Shown here piece after piece: positions 52,444 through 61,308 of a DNA stretch of 64,000 nucleotides. The position numbers and the translations under genes are program-made. Numbering within the stretch: position 1 is the stretch's first letter; each line of letters starts with the position of its first letter. Where the stretch lies: contig NZ_JAASRW010000002.1 in the NCBI RefSeq assembly GCF_011761355.1, positions 744,001 to 808,000 of the forward strand, written 5' to 3'. The notes beneath the pieces are model-generated. The model had not been told where the DNA came from, searched no databases, and saw only the letters and a program-made list of their open reading frames with translations. The DNA comes from Paenibacillus lupini (lineage in GTDB: Bacteria > Bacillota > Bacilli > Paenibacillales > Paenibacillaceae).

Positions 52444-53130
52444 ATGAAAGTGGAAATTTGGTCTGATATAATGTGTCCTTTCTGTTATATCGGAAAGCGG
52501 CGTTTCGAAGCGGCATTGCAGGAGTTCGCACACCGTGATCAAGTCGAAGTCGTTCATCGCAGTTTTGAACTGGACCCTGCTTCTCCTTTGCATACCGATC
52601 AGAACTATTTGGAATATGCAGCCGCAAAGTACGGCATTTCGAAAGAAACTGTGGCTAAGCAAAGCCGATCCGTCACTGAAAGGGCAAAACAAGAAGACTT
52701 GATTTTTAATTACGATACCGTGAAAAATGCCAATACACATGACGCACACCGTCTGCTTCATTTCGCAAGAGAATTGGGCAAAGAACAAGAATTGCTCGAA
52801 TTGTTATATAAGGCTTATTTCACGGAATCTCTTCCCATCGGACAACACGAAACGCTTGTGTCGCTGGCCGAACAAGCAGGGCTGGATCGCCAACAAGCAT
52901 CAGCTATACTTACTAGCACACAATATGTGGATGCCGTTCGAGATGACCAGCTTGTTGCCACCAAATTAGGTATTCGAGGTGTTCCGTTCTTCCTGGTTAA
53001 TGGCAGGCATACCATTTCCGGTGCCCAACCAGCCAGCGCGATTACTCAAGTGCTTGAGTCTGCTTGGAAAGAAGCTAATGCTTCCCAAGATGAATCAGAT
53101 TCGGACATTTGCAGAGGCGGGCTTTGTTAA
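52444..53130 (+). CDS. DsbA-family oxidoreductase (FrnE-like)
   Basis: A 228-residue cytoplasmic thioredoxin-fold protein of the FrnE branch. The active site CPFC lies at residues 11-14 (IWSDIMCPFCYIGKRRFE), followed by the helical insertion domain. The cis-Pro loop is IRGVPFFLVNGRHTISGAQP. The C-terminus ends in CRGGLC, an extra cysteine pair. Members act as dithiol oxidoreductases or isomerases in oxidative and thiol stress. AGGAGG precedes the ATG. It is the first gene after element C3; a Dabb gene follows 70 bp downstream. Confidence 0.92.
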   Translation: MKVEIWSDIMCPFCYIGKRRFEAALQEFAHRDQVEVVHRSFELDPASPLHTDQNYLEYAAAKYGISKETVAKQSRSVTERAKQEDLIFNYDTVKNANTHDAHRLLHFARELGKEQELLELLYKAYFTESLPIGQHETLVSLAEQAGLDRQQASAILTSTQYVDAVRDDQLVATKLGIRGVPFFLVNGRHTISGAQPASAITQVLESAWKEANASQDESDSDICRGGLC

Positions 53131-53200
53131 TGTCCATTTGTGCATGGGCTGAGCATGGAATAGTAATGGGAGCTAAAATGAGTGAGGAAGGACGAGACAA

Positions 53201-53500
53201 ATGGGACAAACAAGCATTCATCATATGGTTATTTTTAGTCTGAAGCATGCAATGGGTTCGGAGGAGGCTGAAGCCTTCATGCGCGATGTGGAGAGCCAAC
53301 TGACTATGATCCCGGTCGTAAAGCAGTTCCATGCTTTTCGGCTGAAACCGAATAACCCTTTGGATTACGGTATTTCTATGGTTTTCGACAGCGAAGAGGA
53401 TTATCAAACGTATGTGACGCATCCACTGCATGATGATTTTGAGGATAATCGTTGGAAAATAGAAGCGACACAGGGTATGGTTATCGATTACGAGATATAA
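53201..53500 (+). CDS. Dabb (stress-responsive alpha/beta barrel) protein
   Basis: A 99-residue dimeric alpha+beta barrel protein: IHHMVIFSLKH at the start, then FHAFRLKPNNPLDYGISMVFDSEEDYQTYVTHPLHDDF, which is the classic Dabb signature. GAAGGACGAG lies shortly before the ATG. Members are induced by stress or act in polyketide-like or aromatic catabolic reactions, but most lack a known substrate. It is probably cotranscribed with the DsbA-family gene from element C3. Confidence 0.9.
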   Translation: MGQTSIHHMVIFSLKHAMGSEEAEAFMRDVESQLTMIPVVKQFHAFRLKPNNPLDYGISMVFDSEEDYQTYVTHPLHDDFEDNRWKIEATQGMVIDYEI

Positions 53501-53559
53501 AGTAACTACACTACCTAAAAAAATAAAAATGCAAAATATTAGAAGCGGAGATGAGTTCA

Positions 53560-53673
53560 ATGATCCCTTTTCTTGCTAGAATAAACGAACTGAGCAGAAA
53601 ACAAGCGAAATTAGGATTAACTGATAATGAGAAAGTTATTGCCGGGAAACGCATTAGTAAGATGATTGGGTAA
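53560..53673 (+). CDS. Short DUF896 (YnzC)-like protein, possibly truncated
   Basis: 37 codons reading MIPFLARINELSRKQAKLGLT, then DNEKVIAGKRISKMIG, with GGAG 9 nt before the ATG. The RINELSRKQ-x(3)-GLT-x(2)-E pattern is that of the DUF896 family, normally about 70-80 residues, so the C-terminal half is missing. Members are small helical-hairpin proteins of unknown function. It is either a shortened gene or a remnant. Confidence 0.5.
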   Translation: MIPFLARINELSRKQAKLGLTDNEKVIAGKRISKMIG

Positions 53674-53747
53674 GTACAAATCCTTCATGAGATATTTAAA
53701 ACGATCATTCGATCTAAGAATTGACGGAAGACGTTCCTGGATAATAC

Positions 53748-53776
53748 AAACTTCCCCTTCCGGGGTTTCTTTTTCA
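53748..53776 (+). terminator. Terminator after the DsbA-Dabb unit
   Basis: AAACTTCCCC, TTCC loop, GGGGTTT followed by CTTTTTC. It lies between the DUF896-like gene and the VanZ-like gene. Confidence 0.6.
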
Positions 53777-53861
53777 TTGGAGCAGTGGAGGGAACCCGCT
53801 CACATCTATACCATCAAAGTAAGTGACTATTTTCAAAAAGGACGGGGAGAGTGATGGATAT

Positions 53862-55289
53862 ATGGATTTAATTACTGTTTCTTCAGTACTGCTCAAATGG
53901 GCGTTTGTAGCGCTGATCGGATGCGTTGGCGTCATTATGCTGCTGGGCGGCAGCTATTTTATATATAAAAAGGTCTTTCGCGGAAAAAGAAACATGTCTA
54001 AAAAACACTGGCTTATGCTCGGTCTCCTTGTTGCCTGGTTTTTAGTTGTACTAGGATTAACTACAATCAGCAGGGGTGCAAATTATACGGGTGATGTCAA
54101 CTTCCATTTATTCAGCGGTTATGTGAATGCATGGAATAAATGGTCCGTTAGTGAGCTGCAGTTGGTCCTATTTAACATGCTAATGTTCGTTCCATTGGGC
54201 TTTCTATTGCCGCTGCTCTTGCGCAGAGCAGAAACATTTTGGCTAACCTTCCTTGTTACATTGTTAACGACGGGCGGTATAGAAATCATTCAGCTCGTAA
54301 CAGGGAAAGGGATTTTTGAGCTGGATGATATTTTTCATAACTTGATCGGAGGTCTGGCTGGGTACTTCTTGGTCATGGCGATCCTGGTGTGTATCCGGCA
54401 AAAACGCTTTGCGATTCAATCTGTTCTACGGGGTATAATGATTCCTGCATTGTTCGGAGCGTTAATTGGCAGTGCAATGATTATGTACCAAGCGAAGGAG
54501 TTTGGGAATATGCCGATTCTTCCTGCGATGAAGCAGGATATGGATGCAGTGACGGTCGAAAATAAACTACTCTTGCATAGGGACACAGATACGGCATCGG
54601 TATACCGAAATATATATGCAAACAATATGCAACGAGGCAGAGATATTGCTGAGCAGCTATCTCGGAAATTTGCAGTTAATTTTTCCGATACCATTCGCCG
54701 AGAAGGCGATGACAATCGCATTTTTATGGGGAAAGCATCGGACAGTCAACAGGCCGACTTGTATTATCAATATAAGGATGGGGGCTGGCACTTCAGCACT
54801 GAGAACGAGGGGGGGAGTCTCTCGGAACACCAGGCAGCCACATTGAGGGCAGAGATGGAGCAATGGTATTCACAAAACAGTCTGGCGCCTGACAATGCTG
54901 TATTCAGCATACAGGACAACAACTTTTTACGATGGGATGCAAAAGAACCTGAGGATCTGGCCCATAAGGAAAATGATTTTGTTTCCGGAATAATCATGGT
55001 GCAATTTGCTAAGGATGGTACCCTGAGTGATCTTTTCAATCAAACAATTTGGAACAAATTTGATCGTAAGCTGGAACTTATCTCCTCCAAACAGGCGTTT
55101 GAACAAGTTCAGGCGGGTAATTTCTATATGTATGCGCCATTTCACAAGGGTGATAAGCTTGTCGTGAATGAGTATGCTCTGACCTACGTTTACGATACCA
55201 AAGGATATTACCAGCCCGTGTACGAATTCAAAGGTTATATCAACAATAACGACCATAAATGGTCTTGTCAGATACCGGCTAGAAGATAA
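53862..55289 (+). CDS. VanZ-family membrane protein with large C-terminal extension
   Basis: A 475-residue protein. The N-terminal 165 or so residues hold membrane segments and the VanZ-like motifs LFNMLMFVPLGFLLPLL and TTGGIEIIQLVTGKGIFELDDIFHNLIGGLAGY. A further span (about 186-208) leads to an extracellular domain of about 260 residues without recognised motif. Ordinary VanZ proteins are 150-200 residues and affect teicoplanin resistance; the extension is unusual. ATG 53862 has GGGGAGAG 10 nt upstream; a GTG 13 codons earlier is less likely. No element C precedes it. Confidence 0.82.
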   Translation: MDLITVSSVLLKWAFVALIGCVGVIMLLGGSYFIYKKVFRGKRNMSKKHWLMLGLLVAWFLVVLGLTTISRGANYTGDVNFHLFSGYVNAWNKWSVSELQLVLFNMLMFVPLGFLLPLLLRRAETFWLTFLVTLLTTGGIEIIQLVTGKGIFELDDIFHNLIGGLAGYFLVMAILVCIRQKRFAIQSVLRGIMIPALFGALIGSAMIMYQAKEFGNMPILPAMKQDMDAVTVENKLLLHRDTDTASVYRNIYANNMQRGRDIAEQLSRKFAVNFSDTIRREGDDNRIFMGKASDSQQADLYYQYKDGGWHFSTENEGGSLSEHQAATLRAEMEQWYSQNSLAPDNAVFSIQDNNFLRWDAKEPEDLAHKENDFVSGIIMVQFAKDGTLSDLFNQTIWNKFDRKLELISSKQAFEQVQAGNFYMYAPFHKGDKLVVNEYALTYVYDTKGYYQPVYEFKGYINNNDHKWSCQIPARR

Positions 55290-55722
55290 TTTCTTCTAGA
55301 AATAAGGAAATGACAGTAGTCAGAAGCAAATCAGAGGCCGGAAATACTCTGCAAGGATTCCGACGATGCTCAATCAATGAACTTATAACTCAACAGCATG
55401 GATCCGCTGGATACGCAGCATCAAATTGAAAAGCGGGACAACAATGTTTTTGTGCATAACGATTTTTGAGGGAAGACAAAGGAATAAGCATTTCTAGCGT
55501 CTTTATGAACCGGTTCGATTACGGTTTCAACTTTCCATGGATTAGTACGCTTTGCGTGATTTCTACGGTGTTGTTCATCGTCAGTACCGCTATGCTATAC
55601 GGCCAGCTCCAAAGTCAAGAAGGCCAGTATTATAGAAGCTCTGAAACAGGAGAGCTGGTGAGACTCGCTGAAGCCTAAGGACTGAAGAGTACGCATTTTT
55701 CATCTCGGGTCAAAGAGCGAAA
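55290..55722 (+). other. Gap with doubtful small ORFs
   Basis: Two short frames lie here: a 19-codon one near 55.4 kb (MDPLDTQHQIEKRDNNVF) and one of 70 codons ending at 55678 with a single membrane span (FPWISTLCVISTVLFIVSTAMLYG). Neither has a convincing ribosome binding site. They may be remains of one decayed gene. Element C4 begins right after. Confidence 0.35.
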
Positions 55723-55801
55723 CTTTAATTTTATAAAGCATATTTAAAAAAAGTGCCTTCTTATGGAGGATATTAATATCTGTTATAGTGACCTCATGGC
55801 A
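55723..55801 (+). promoter_or_regulatory. Regulon promoter element C4 (cupin gene)
   Basis: CTTTA-N6-TAAAG (55723-55738), N16, GCCTTCTTA (55755-55763), N20, TATAGT (55784-55789), then CCTCATGGCA. The cupin start is 84 bp downstream of the -10. Confidence 0.88.
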
Positions 55802-55872
55802 GTCGATAGATGAGGAATCGAAGCCGTAGTAGTTAATTAATTAATCCAAGTGATTAAAGGAGAAATGACAAC

Positions 55873-56319
55873 ATGAGTACACCAATCGTAAATTTCGCAA
55901 AGGATCTCGTATGGTTCGACACAATGCCTGGCGAGCAAATGACCGTGCGCCTTCATAGCAATCAGGTTGGAGGATCTATAACGGTAATTGAAGCACGTGT
56001 ACCGTCTCGATCAGGCCCACCGAAACATATTCATAACGAACGTGAAGAAACGTTTGAAGTTCTAGAAGGGACTTTCCGTTTCCAAGTTGGCGATGAGGAA
56101 TTTGATGCGACTCCTGGAACAAGCGTCTTGGTTCCTCGCGGTATAGCACACACGTGGGCTAACGTAGGTCCGGAAATGGGGCGGATGCTGTTCATCTTCA
56201 CACCTGGGGGAATTGACGATTTTTTCCGTGAAATTGGCCGTCATACTCTCGAGGAAATTGTTCAAGTCGCGGCAGATAATGACACAGTGATTATCGGACC
56301 ACCAATGTTTTTAAAGTAA
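55873..56319 (+). CDS. Cupin-domain protein
   Basis: A 148-residue single-domain cupin. Motif 1 is SGPPKHIHNEREETFEVLEGTFRFQVG (metal ligands His-x-His and Glu) and motif 2 is GTSVLVPRGIAHTWANVG (His). It resembles quercetinase-like or small-molecule-binding cupins, for which dioxygenase or isomerase roles are known; the substrate here is unknown. AAAGGAG precedes the ATG. It is a single gene under element C4. Confidence 0.9.
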   Translation: MSTPIVNFAKDLVWFDTMPGEQMTVRLHSNQVGGSITVIEARVPSRSGPPKHIHNEREETFEVLEGTFRFQVGDEEFDATPGTSVLVPRGIAHTWANVGPEMGRMLFIFTPGGIDDFFREIGRHTLEEIVQVAADNDTVIIGPPMFLK

Positions 56320-56479
56320 GCCTGATCCGAAAAAGGCGGACATATCCGATGAATTCGCAAAAGTAGTCAGTGATTTCATGCTGTAGATTGATTTCTCTGC
56401 ATTCATAGAGGGTTTGCTAAAATTATGATATGCTCCCATTCGAGTAGACAGGATATAAACCGTCTTCTTGGAAGGGAGT

Positions 56480-57290
56480 ATTTAATTTGGTAAGAATACA
56501 TGAATTTTGGGGAAGCTATAATTAAACGAAAGCACTCGGAAACCCTTAGTGTAAGTACACTGATGACCAGAGGCACAGATATGGAAAATGATCTCATCGA
56601 CAAATACCAAATAGCAAGCCGAACTCAACTTCGAACTTGGGGCAACAAGTATAATAGTCATAGCAGCTTCAAACTTACAACCAGGTGTACCAATAGGTCA
56701 AGAAGTACGAACGGCGGGCAGGATGCGCTTCAGGACGGTCGTGGGCGGAACAAAGCTCCTGAGGGAACTAACAGAGACTGAGCGCCACAAGCTGGAGCTC
56801 AAGAAGCTGGAGTGCGAAAATGAACGGTTGACGCAAGAAATACTCGAGCTCCACGCACAAGTGCGAGGGATTTACGGCTACCGAAGACACACCATGAAGC
56901 TTAGAAGAGACACGGACAAGCCTATTAACCACAAACGGATCCTGCGGCTCATGCGGCTCGCGGGAATTCAGTCTGTAATCCGCAGGAAAGAAGAAGTCAT
57001 ACAAGAAGCTTAAGAGGAAACTGGATAAATTAAAAATGACCCAGAGCATGTCACGAGTAGGACGGTTATTGACAATGGACCAATGGAAGCCTTCTAGGGA
57101 ACCTTGAAATGCGAGATGTATTACTTGAATACATACGGCACGTTTGAAGAACTCAACATATCCACTTCTACAACCATGAGCGTTTACAGGCAAAATGAAA
57201 CGGCCTCAGTCCCGTTGAATTCAGGACTAAGGCCGCCTAGATATTTTTTGTTTATTTGTAGTGTCTAGTTGACGGGTGCAGTTCACTTCT
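56480..57290 (+). mobile_element. Degenerate IS3-family element with internal deletion
   Basis: OrfA remains include DKYQIASRTQLRTWGNKYNSH. OrfB remains include VRGIYGYRRHTMKLRRDTDKPINHKRILRLMRLAGIQSVIRRK, then after loss of most of the DDE core MTQSMSRVGR and an out-of-frame CEMYYLNTYGTFEELN. The end carries a hairpin with GGCCTCAGTCCCGTTGAATT and the terminal GTGTCTAGTTGACGGGTGCAGTTC, which looks like an IS3-type right end. Multiple frameshifts make it inactive. Confidence 0.8.
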
Positions 57291-57335
57291 AAGACTGGTT
57301 GCCTTTAATTCTTATGCAGGTTGAACCAAACTTAA

Positions 57336-57848
57336 TTATTTTCCAGTAACAGGGTCCGTATTAGGGTTCCAGTTTTTCAGAGGATCCATGCGGAAACGGA
57401 ACAGTTCTGTGCTGCTGATTTTCCATACGCCATCCACACGACGATAGGTTTCACGATATTGTCCATATCCATTATGTCCTGGATATGCATTTTCTGCATC
57501 AGGGAAAGTCAACAAATCCTCCATGGACCAAATCCCCTTTGCGTTATTCTTGTCGATTATCTCGATTTCTGGCATATGCCCATGGTGAACCGTAGGTGCA
57601 CGGCCCACAAGGTCTCCGATCATTTTTCCATAAGCTATACCGCCCATTTCAGAAAAGTCTTGACCTTGGGCAATGATTTTAGCATCCGATGTAAATAACT
57701 CCCCAAATTCAGTCCATTTTTTTTCATCAACAAACCGGAAATAACGAGCTCTTAACTGTTTGATTTGTTCGATATCTTCTAGGCGTTGATACTTCTCTTC
57801 AAGTTTTGTGATTTTATCTAATAGCTGTTGATCTGTATATACTGACAT
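57336..57848 (-). CDS. NTF2-like (SnoaL_4-type) protein, cytoplasmic copy
   Basis: A 170-residue protein with an N-terminal coiled coil (LLDKITKLEEKYQRLEDIEQIKQL) and an NTF2-like domain: RARYFRFVDEKKWTEFGELFTSDAKI, GRAPTVHHGHMPEIEIIDKNNAKGIWSMEDLLTF and YRRVDGVWKISSTELFRFRMDP. Such proteins are often gamma-hexachlorocyclohexane dehydrochlorinase-like or ketosteroid-isomerase-like; the His pair HHGHMPE may be catalytic. No signal peptide is present. A lipoprotein paralogue is encoded at 58364. Element C5 lies about 270 bp upstream, giving a long leader. Confidence 0.88.
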   Translation of the reverse strand: MSVYTDQQLLDKITKLEEKYQRLEDIEQIKQLRARYFRFVDEKKWTEFGELFTSDAKIIAQGQDFSEMGGIAYGKMIGDLVGRAPTVHHGHMPEIEIIDKNNAKGIWSMEDLLTFPDAENAYPGHNGYGQYRETYRRVDGVWKISSTELFRFRMDPLKNWNPNTDPVTGK

Positions 57849-58105
57849 ATGATCACGTCCTTAATCGTTTAATTTATAAATGTTGGTATTTACTTTATTT
57901 ATATCTTGAAGGTATTAATGCTAAGAACAACCTGTCCCTGTTTATTGTTCTCTGAGCAGCTGTGAATAATGCTCAGAATGATTACATGAATTCCGTGTTA
58001 GATTGCCCGAAAAGAATGGGTAAAATTCAACTACAAAAAAGGGAATGATATTCTATACCACATATTGGAACAACCTCTCATTTAGGATGGTAATTGATAT
58101 TCAAT

Positions 58106-58185
58106 TGCCTCGAGATCAACTATAACAGGTATCAATTAATGCTGTAAGAAGGCAGTTTTTTTAAACATGCTTTACAAAAATAAAG
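58106..58185 (-). promoter_or_regulatory. Regulon promoter element C5 (cytoplasmic NTF2-like gene)
   Basis: On the minus strand: CTTTA-N6-TAAAG (58185-58170), N16, GCCTTCTTA (58153-58145), N20, TATAGT (58124-58119), then CTCGAGGCAA. The element is oriented toward the gene that starts at 57848. Confidence 0.88.
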
Positions 58186-58295
58186 TAATAAGCACGTCCC
58201 ATGAATGGTGTGTGGAAGAGCAAATTAGTCTAAGTTTAATGCCGTTATCCTTCAATTTTATAGGAGATAATTCAATATAAATGTATCAATAGGAA

Positions 58296-58347
58296 ACAAA
58301 ACCCCTTCGGACGACTCAATTTGAGTGTTTGAAGGGGTTTTGTTTAG
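58296..58347. terminator. Terminator after the NTF2-like lipoprotein gene
   Basis: AAACCCCTTC and GAAGGGGTTT arms with an inner ACTCAATTTGAGT hairpin and T-rich flanks on both strands, 17 bp from the lipoprotein stop. It insulates that gene from element C5. Confidence 0.85.
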
Positions 58348-58363
58348 TAAGAGGATATTGAGT

Positions 58364-59032
58364 TTATTTTGTAGGTTTGCCTGTTACAGGATCTGTATTC
58401 GGATTCCAGTTCTTAAGAGGATCCACACGGAATCGTTTAAGTTCCGTACTGCTGATTTTCCAGAGACCATTTTCTTTTCTATAGGTTTCTGTGTATTGGC
58501 CGTACCCATGATGCCCTGGATATGCCCCTTTCTTATCAGGGAAGGTTAATAAATCCTCCATGGCCCAAATACCTTTAGCATGATTTTTATCGATTATTTG
58601 TATTTCGGGCATATACCCGTGATGAACTGTTGGCGCCTTACCCACAAGATCTCCAATCATTTTACCGTAAGCCGCGCCGCCGCCCTTTGAATAATCCACG
58701 CCGTCAGAAATAATCTTCACATCAGCTGTAAATAATCCCCCGAATTCTGACCATTTTTTTTCATCAACAAAACGGAAATAACGAGCTTTCAATTGTTTAA
58801 TTTGTTCTATATCTTGCAATCGTTGATATTTGATTTCAAGCTCGGCTAATTTAGCTAATTGTGCCTGGACATTGACATTGGCCGTTTGTTGCTGCGCCTG
58901 TATAACTTGTGCTGATTGAGAGCTTTGCTTTTCCATGTCTTTTTGATCCGAGCATCCAGTAAGTACAGTAGTTAGGATGATCGTACCCATTATTAGGATG
59001 ACTGATAAAGAAGATTTGTTTATTTTCAACAT
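58364..59032 (-). CDS. NTF2-like (SnoaL_4-type) lipoprotein
   Basis: A 222-residue paralogue of the 57336 protein, with an added lipoprotein signal (LIMGTIILTTVLTGC; lipidated Cys about residue 27) and a Gln/Ala-rich linker. The NTF2-like domain has the same signatures (ARYFRFVDEKKWSEFGGLFTADVKI, APTVHHGYMPEIQIIDKNHAKGIWAMEDLLTF) and the identical end DPLKNWNPNTDPVTGK, which differs only by an additional PTK. It is thus displayed outside the membrane. ATG 59032 is chosen (AAAGG 11 nt upstream); a GTG three codons earlier is possible. Element C6 lies about 270 bp upstream. Confidence 0.88.
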   Translation of the reverse strand: MLKINKSSLSVILIMGTIILTTVLTGCSDQKDMEKQSSQSAQVIQAQQQTANVNVQAQLAKLAELEIKYQRLQDIEQIKQLKARYFRFVDEKKWSEFGGLFTADVKIISDGVDYSKGGGAAYGKMIGDLVGKAPTVHHGYMPEIQIIDKNHAKGIWAMEDLLTFPDKKGAYPGHHGYGQYTETYRKENGLWKISSTELKRFRVDPLKNWNPNTDPVTGKPTK

Positions 59033-59290
59033 TTGATTCACGACCTTTTGTTTGTATTGTTTAATGCTTCTACATTAACCATTGGATTAGAGCGGTTTTG
59101 TTTGCCTGATGCATTCATGAGACGTATTTTCCTCAAACCAATTATAATTTATACCTTGCACCATTTAGGTAATTACTAAAATGTAATCAACTGCTTCTCA
59201 CTTCATTATAAAGCTCACTAAGGATTGAAACTTTGTACCAACATTGTTGAAAAACCTCTTCTCATCTAAGACTTTATTAAGAATTCATTT

Positions 59291-59370
59291 TTCCTCGAGG
59301 TCTACTATAGCAGGTCTTATTTTCTTTCATAAGAAGGCTAATTTTATAAACATACTTTATTAGAATAAAG
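59291..59370 (-). promoter_or_regulatory. Regulon promoter element C6 (NTF2-like lipoprotein gene)
   Basis: On the minus strand: CTTTA-N6-TAAAG (59370-59355), N16, GCCTTCTTA (59338-59330), N20, TATAGT (59309-59304), then CCTCGAGG. It is back-to-back with C7, with 42 bp between the two dyads. Confidence 0.85.
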
Positions 59371-59412
59371 TCGTTCGAACACTGGCAAGAGCTGAAAGCT
59401 AGGAGTAAAATA

Positions 59413-59492
59413 CTTTACTTTTTTAAAGTATATATAATTAATTAGCCTTCTTACTTATATTTATTAATCCTGTTATAGTTGTCGCCAAGGCA
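59413..59492 (+). promoter_or_regulatory. Regulon promoter element C7 (MFS efflux gene)
   Basis: CTTTA-N6-TAAAG (59413-59428), N16, GCCTTCTTA (59445-59453), N20, TATAGT (59474-59479), then GCCAAGGCA. The efflux-pump start lies about 170 bp downstream. Confidence 0.87.
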
Positions 59493-59651
59493 ATAAAAAC
59501 CTGGATCTTAGGCTAATGAGAAGAGGTTGTTTACATGTAGGGGAATTATGATATGAGTTTTTTGTTGACGGACTACGGTCCGTTTATTCTATCTTCTAAT
59601 CGGACTGATGAACTTATTAATTAAAATACAGATAAAATAGGAGTGAATAAA

Positions 59652-61079
59652 GTGAGTGATCGTATTTCAAAAGCAAATATGCTTTTACTTATAATTGTAT
59701 GTTTTGCGCAATTCATCGAAGTAATGAACAGTTCTACGGTCGTAGTGGCGCTACCTTCCATTCAAACAGCTCTTCATATGCAAGCAAATGACTTACAATG
59801 GATCGTCACTTCGTATGTGCTTACCTTCGCATGTTTTCTGATGATTGGGGGACGTGCTAGTGATTTACTTGGAAGAAAACGTGTTTTACTGGTAGGTTTA
59901 ACAGTATTTGCACTAGCTTCTTTAGCAGGTGCTCTGTCAATGAATCCAGTTTGGTTAATCGCAAGTAGAGCCATACAAGGAATAGGGGCGGCGCTGTCTA
60001 TTCCAGCAGCAATGTCGCTCATTAGTAATAATTTTCCGGCAGGAGCACAACGTAACAAAGCGTTTGGGATATTTGGTGCATTAGGTTCCGGGGGAGCTGC
60101 AGCAGGATCAATCGTAGGCGGTTTGCTAACGGACTCTGCAGGTTGGAGATCGTTGTTTTATCTAAATGTTCCATTAGCGTTACTGCTTATCGTTGGATTG
60201 ATATTTGTCAAAGTAAGCCCTTCAGCCAAAGTCGAAAAGCAATCCATTGATTTAATCGGATTAATATCTGTATTAGCGGGGATTTTTATCCTGGTCTATA
60301 GCATTTCAATGCCGGATGTCAACGGAAGCTGGCCTATAACGAAAATCACTATGTTGATTGTTGGGATATTGGTATTACTATTGTTTGTAGTGATCGAGAA
60401 ATATGCCAAAAATCCGCTTATGCCGCTTCGTCTCTTTAAATTCAGGTCGCTCCTTACATCAAATTTCATTGGTTTTCTGATGTTTTCTTACGTTAGTGGT
60501 TTCAATTACTTTTCGACTTTGTACTTTCATGAACTTGGATATTCTTCTTTAAAGGTTGGTTTGGCTTTCTTGCCGCTCGGCTTGACTGCTATCGTAGTAA
60601 CACAAATCACACCGTTCTTCATGAGTAAATTCGGTGCAAAAAAAGTTCTGGTTATCACACAGATTGTCAATGCGCTTGGGATGTTCTGGTTAAGTGATAT
60701 GGATATGAATAAAGGTTACGCGTCATTTGTTCTTCCGGCCTTTATTATTCTTGGTTTGTCTGTGGGCGCATCCTACACAGCGGTAATAGTCGGATCAGTT
60801 CAGGATGTTAAGCCCGAGGAACATGGAATTGCCGGAGGGATTGTAAATACCTTCTTGCAATTAGGAGGAAGCCTAGGTTTATCCATTCTAGCTACAGTTG
60901 CAACTACGGTAACCGCATCAGCAGAGCATCATGAAATGGCAAACAATGCAGTGTTACTAGGCTTTCGAACGGCATTAATCGTAAGTGGCGCATTTGCTAT
61001 TATTGCTGTGATTCTTGCATTAATGAGCGGGGGGAAAAGTAAAGACACGGTTTCTGTTTCACAAGAAATGCATATCTAA
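59652..61079 (+). CDS. MFS drug efflux transporter, DHA2 (14-TM) family
   Basis: A 475-residue proton-driven efflux pump with 14 membrane spans. Motif D1 is in NSSTVVVALPSIQTAL, motif A in GGRASDLLGRKRVLLVG (loop 2-3), motif B in ASRAIQGIGAALSIPAAMSLI and motif C-like GALGSGGAAAGSIVGGLLTDSAGWRSLFYLNVP. This is the DHA2/EmrB-type branch exporting lipophilic drugs or toxic metabolites. The GTG at 59652 is chosen since AGGAG lies 8 nt before it; a GTG three codons earlier overlaps the site. It is under element C7; an HxlR gene converges on it. Confidence 0.93.
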   Translation: MSDRISKANMLLLIIVCFAQFIEVMNSSTVVVALPSIQTALHMQANDLQWIVTSYVLTFACFLMIGGRASDLLGRKRVLLVGLTVFALASLAGALSMNPVWLIASRAIQGIGAALSIPAAMSLISNNFPAGAQRNKAFGIFGALGSGGAAAGSIVGGLLTDSAGWRSLFYLNVPLALLLIVGLIFVKVSPSAKVEKQSIDLIGLISVLAGIFILVYSISMPDVNGSWPITKITMLIVGILVLLLFVVIEKYAKNPLMPLRLFKFRSLLTSNFIGFLMFSYVSGFNYFSTLYFHELGYSSLKVGLAFLPLGLTAIVVTQITPFFMSKFGAKKVLVITQIVNALGMFWLSDMDMNKGYASFVLPAFIILGLSVGASYTAVIVGSVQDVKPEEHGIAGGIVNTFLQLGGSLGLSILATVATTVTASAEHHEMANNAVLLGFRTALIVSGAFAIIAVILALMSGGKSKDTVSVSQEMHI

Positions 61080-61273
61080 ACCGGTACAGATCAAAGGAAC
61101 CGGTTCGTGCAAAAAACAAGGCGTTCTATGCAGCAATTGGATCAATTCGTATAAGACCTTATTAATGTGAGGGTTTCCTAGAGATCAACAAAATTTGGCC
61201 TTAGGAGACCTTCTTTTTTAAGTCGTTGAATCATTATTTTGAAATAGTTTGCCGATCGTGAATTGGAAAAACA

Positions 61274-61308
61274 AAAAAACCGTCAACTAATTTAGCTTGA
61301 CGGATTTG
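61274..61308 (-). terminator. Terminator overlapping the end of the HxlR gene
   Basis: On the minus strand CCGTCAA and TTGACGG pair around the stop codon and are followed by T7. The left arm encodes the last residues of the HxlR protein. Confidence 0.8.

Noticed and set aside
53666-53854. A 62-codon open frame between the DUF896-like gene and the VanZ-like gene
   Set aside because: It has no ribosome binding site and contains a terminator-like hairpin with T-run at 53748-53776, so I treat it as non-coding.
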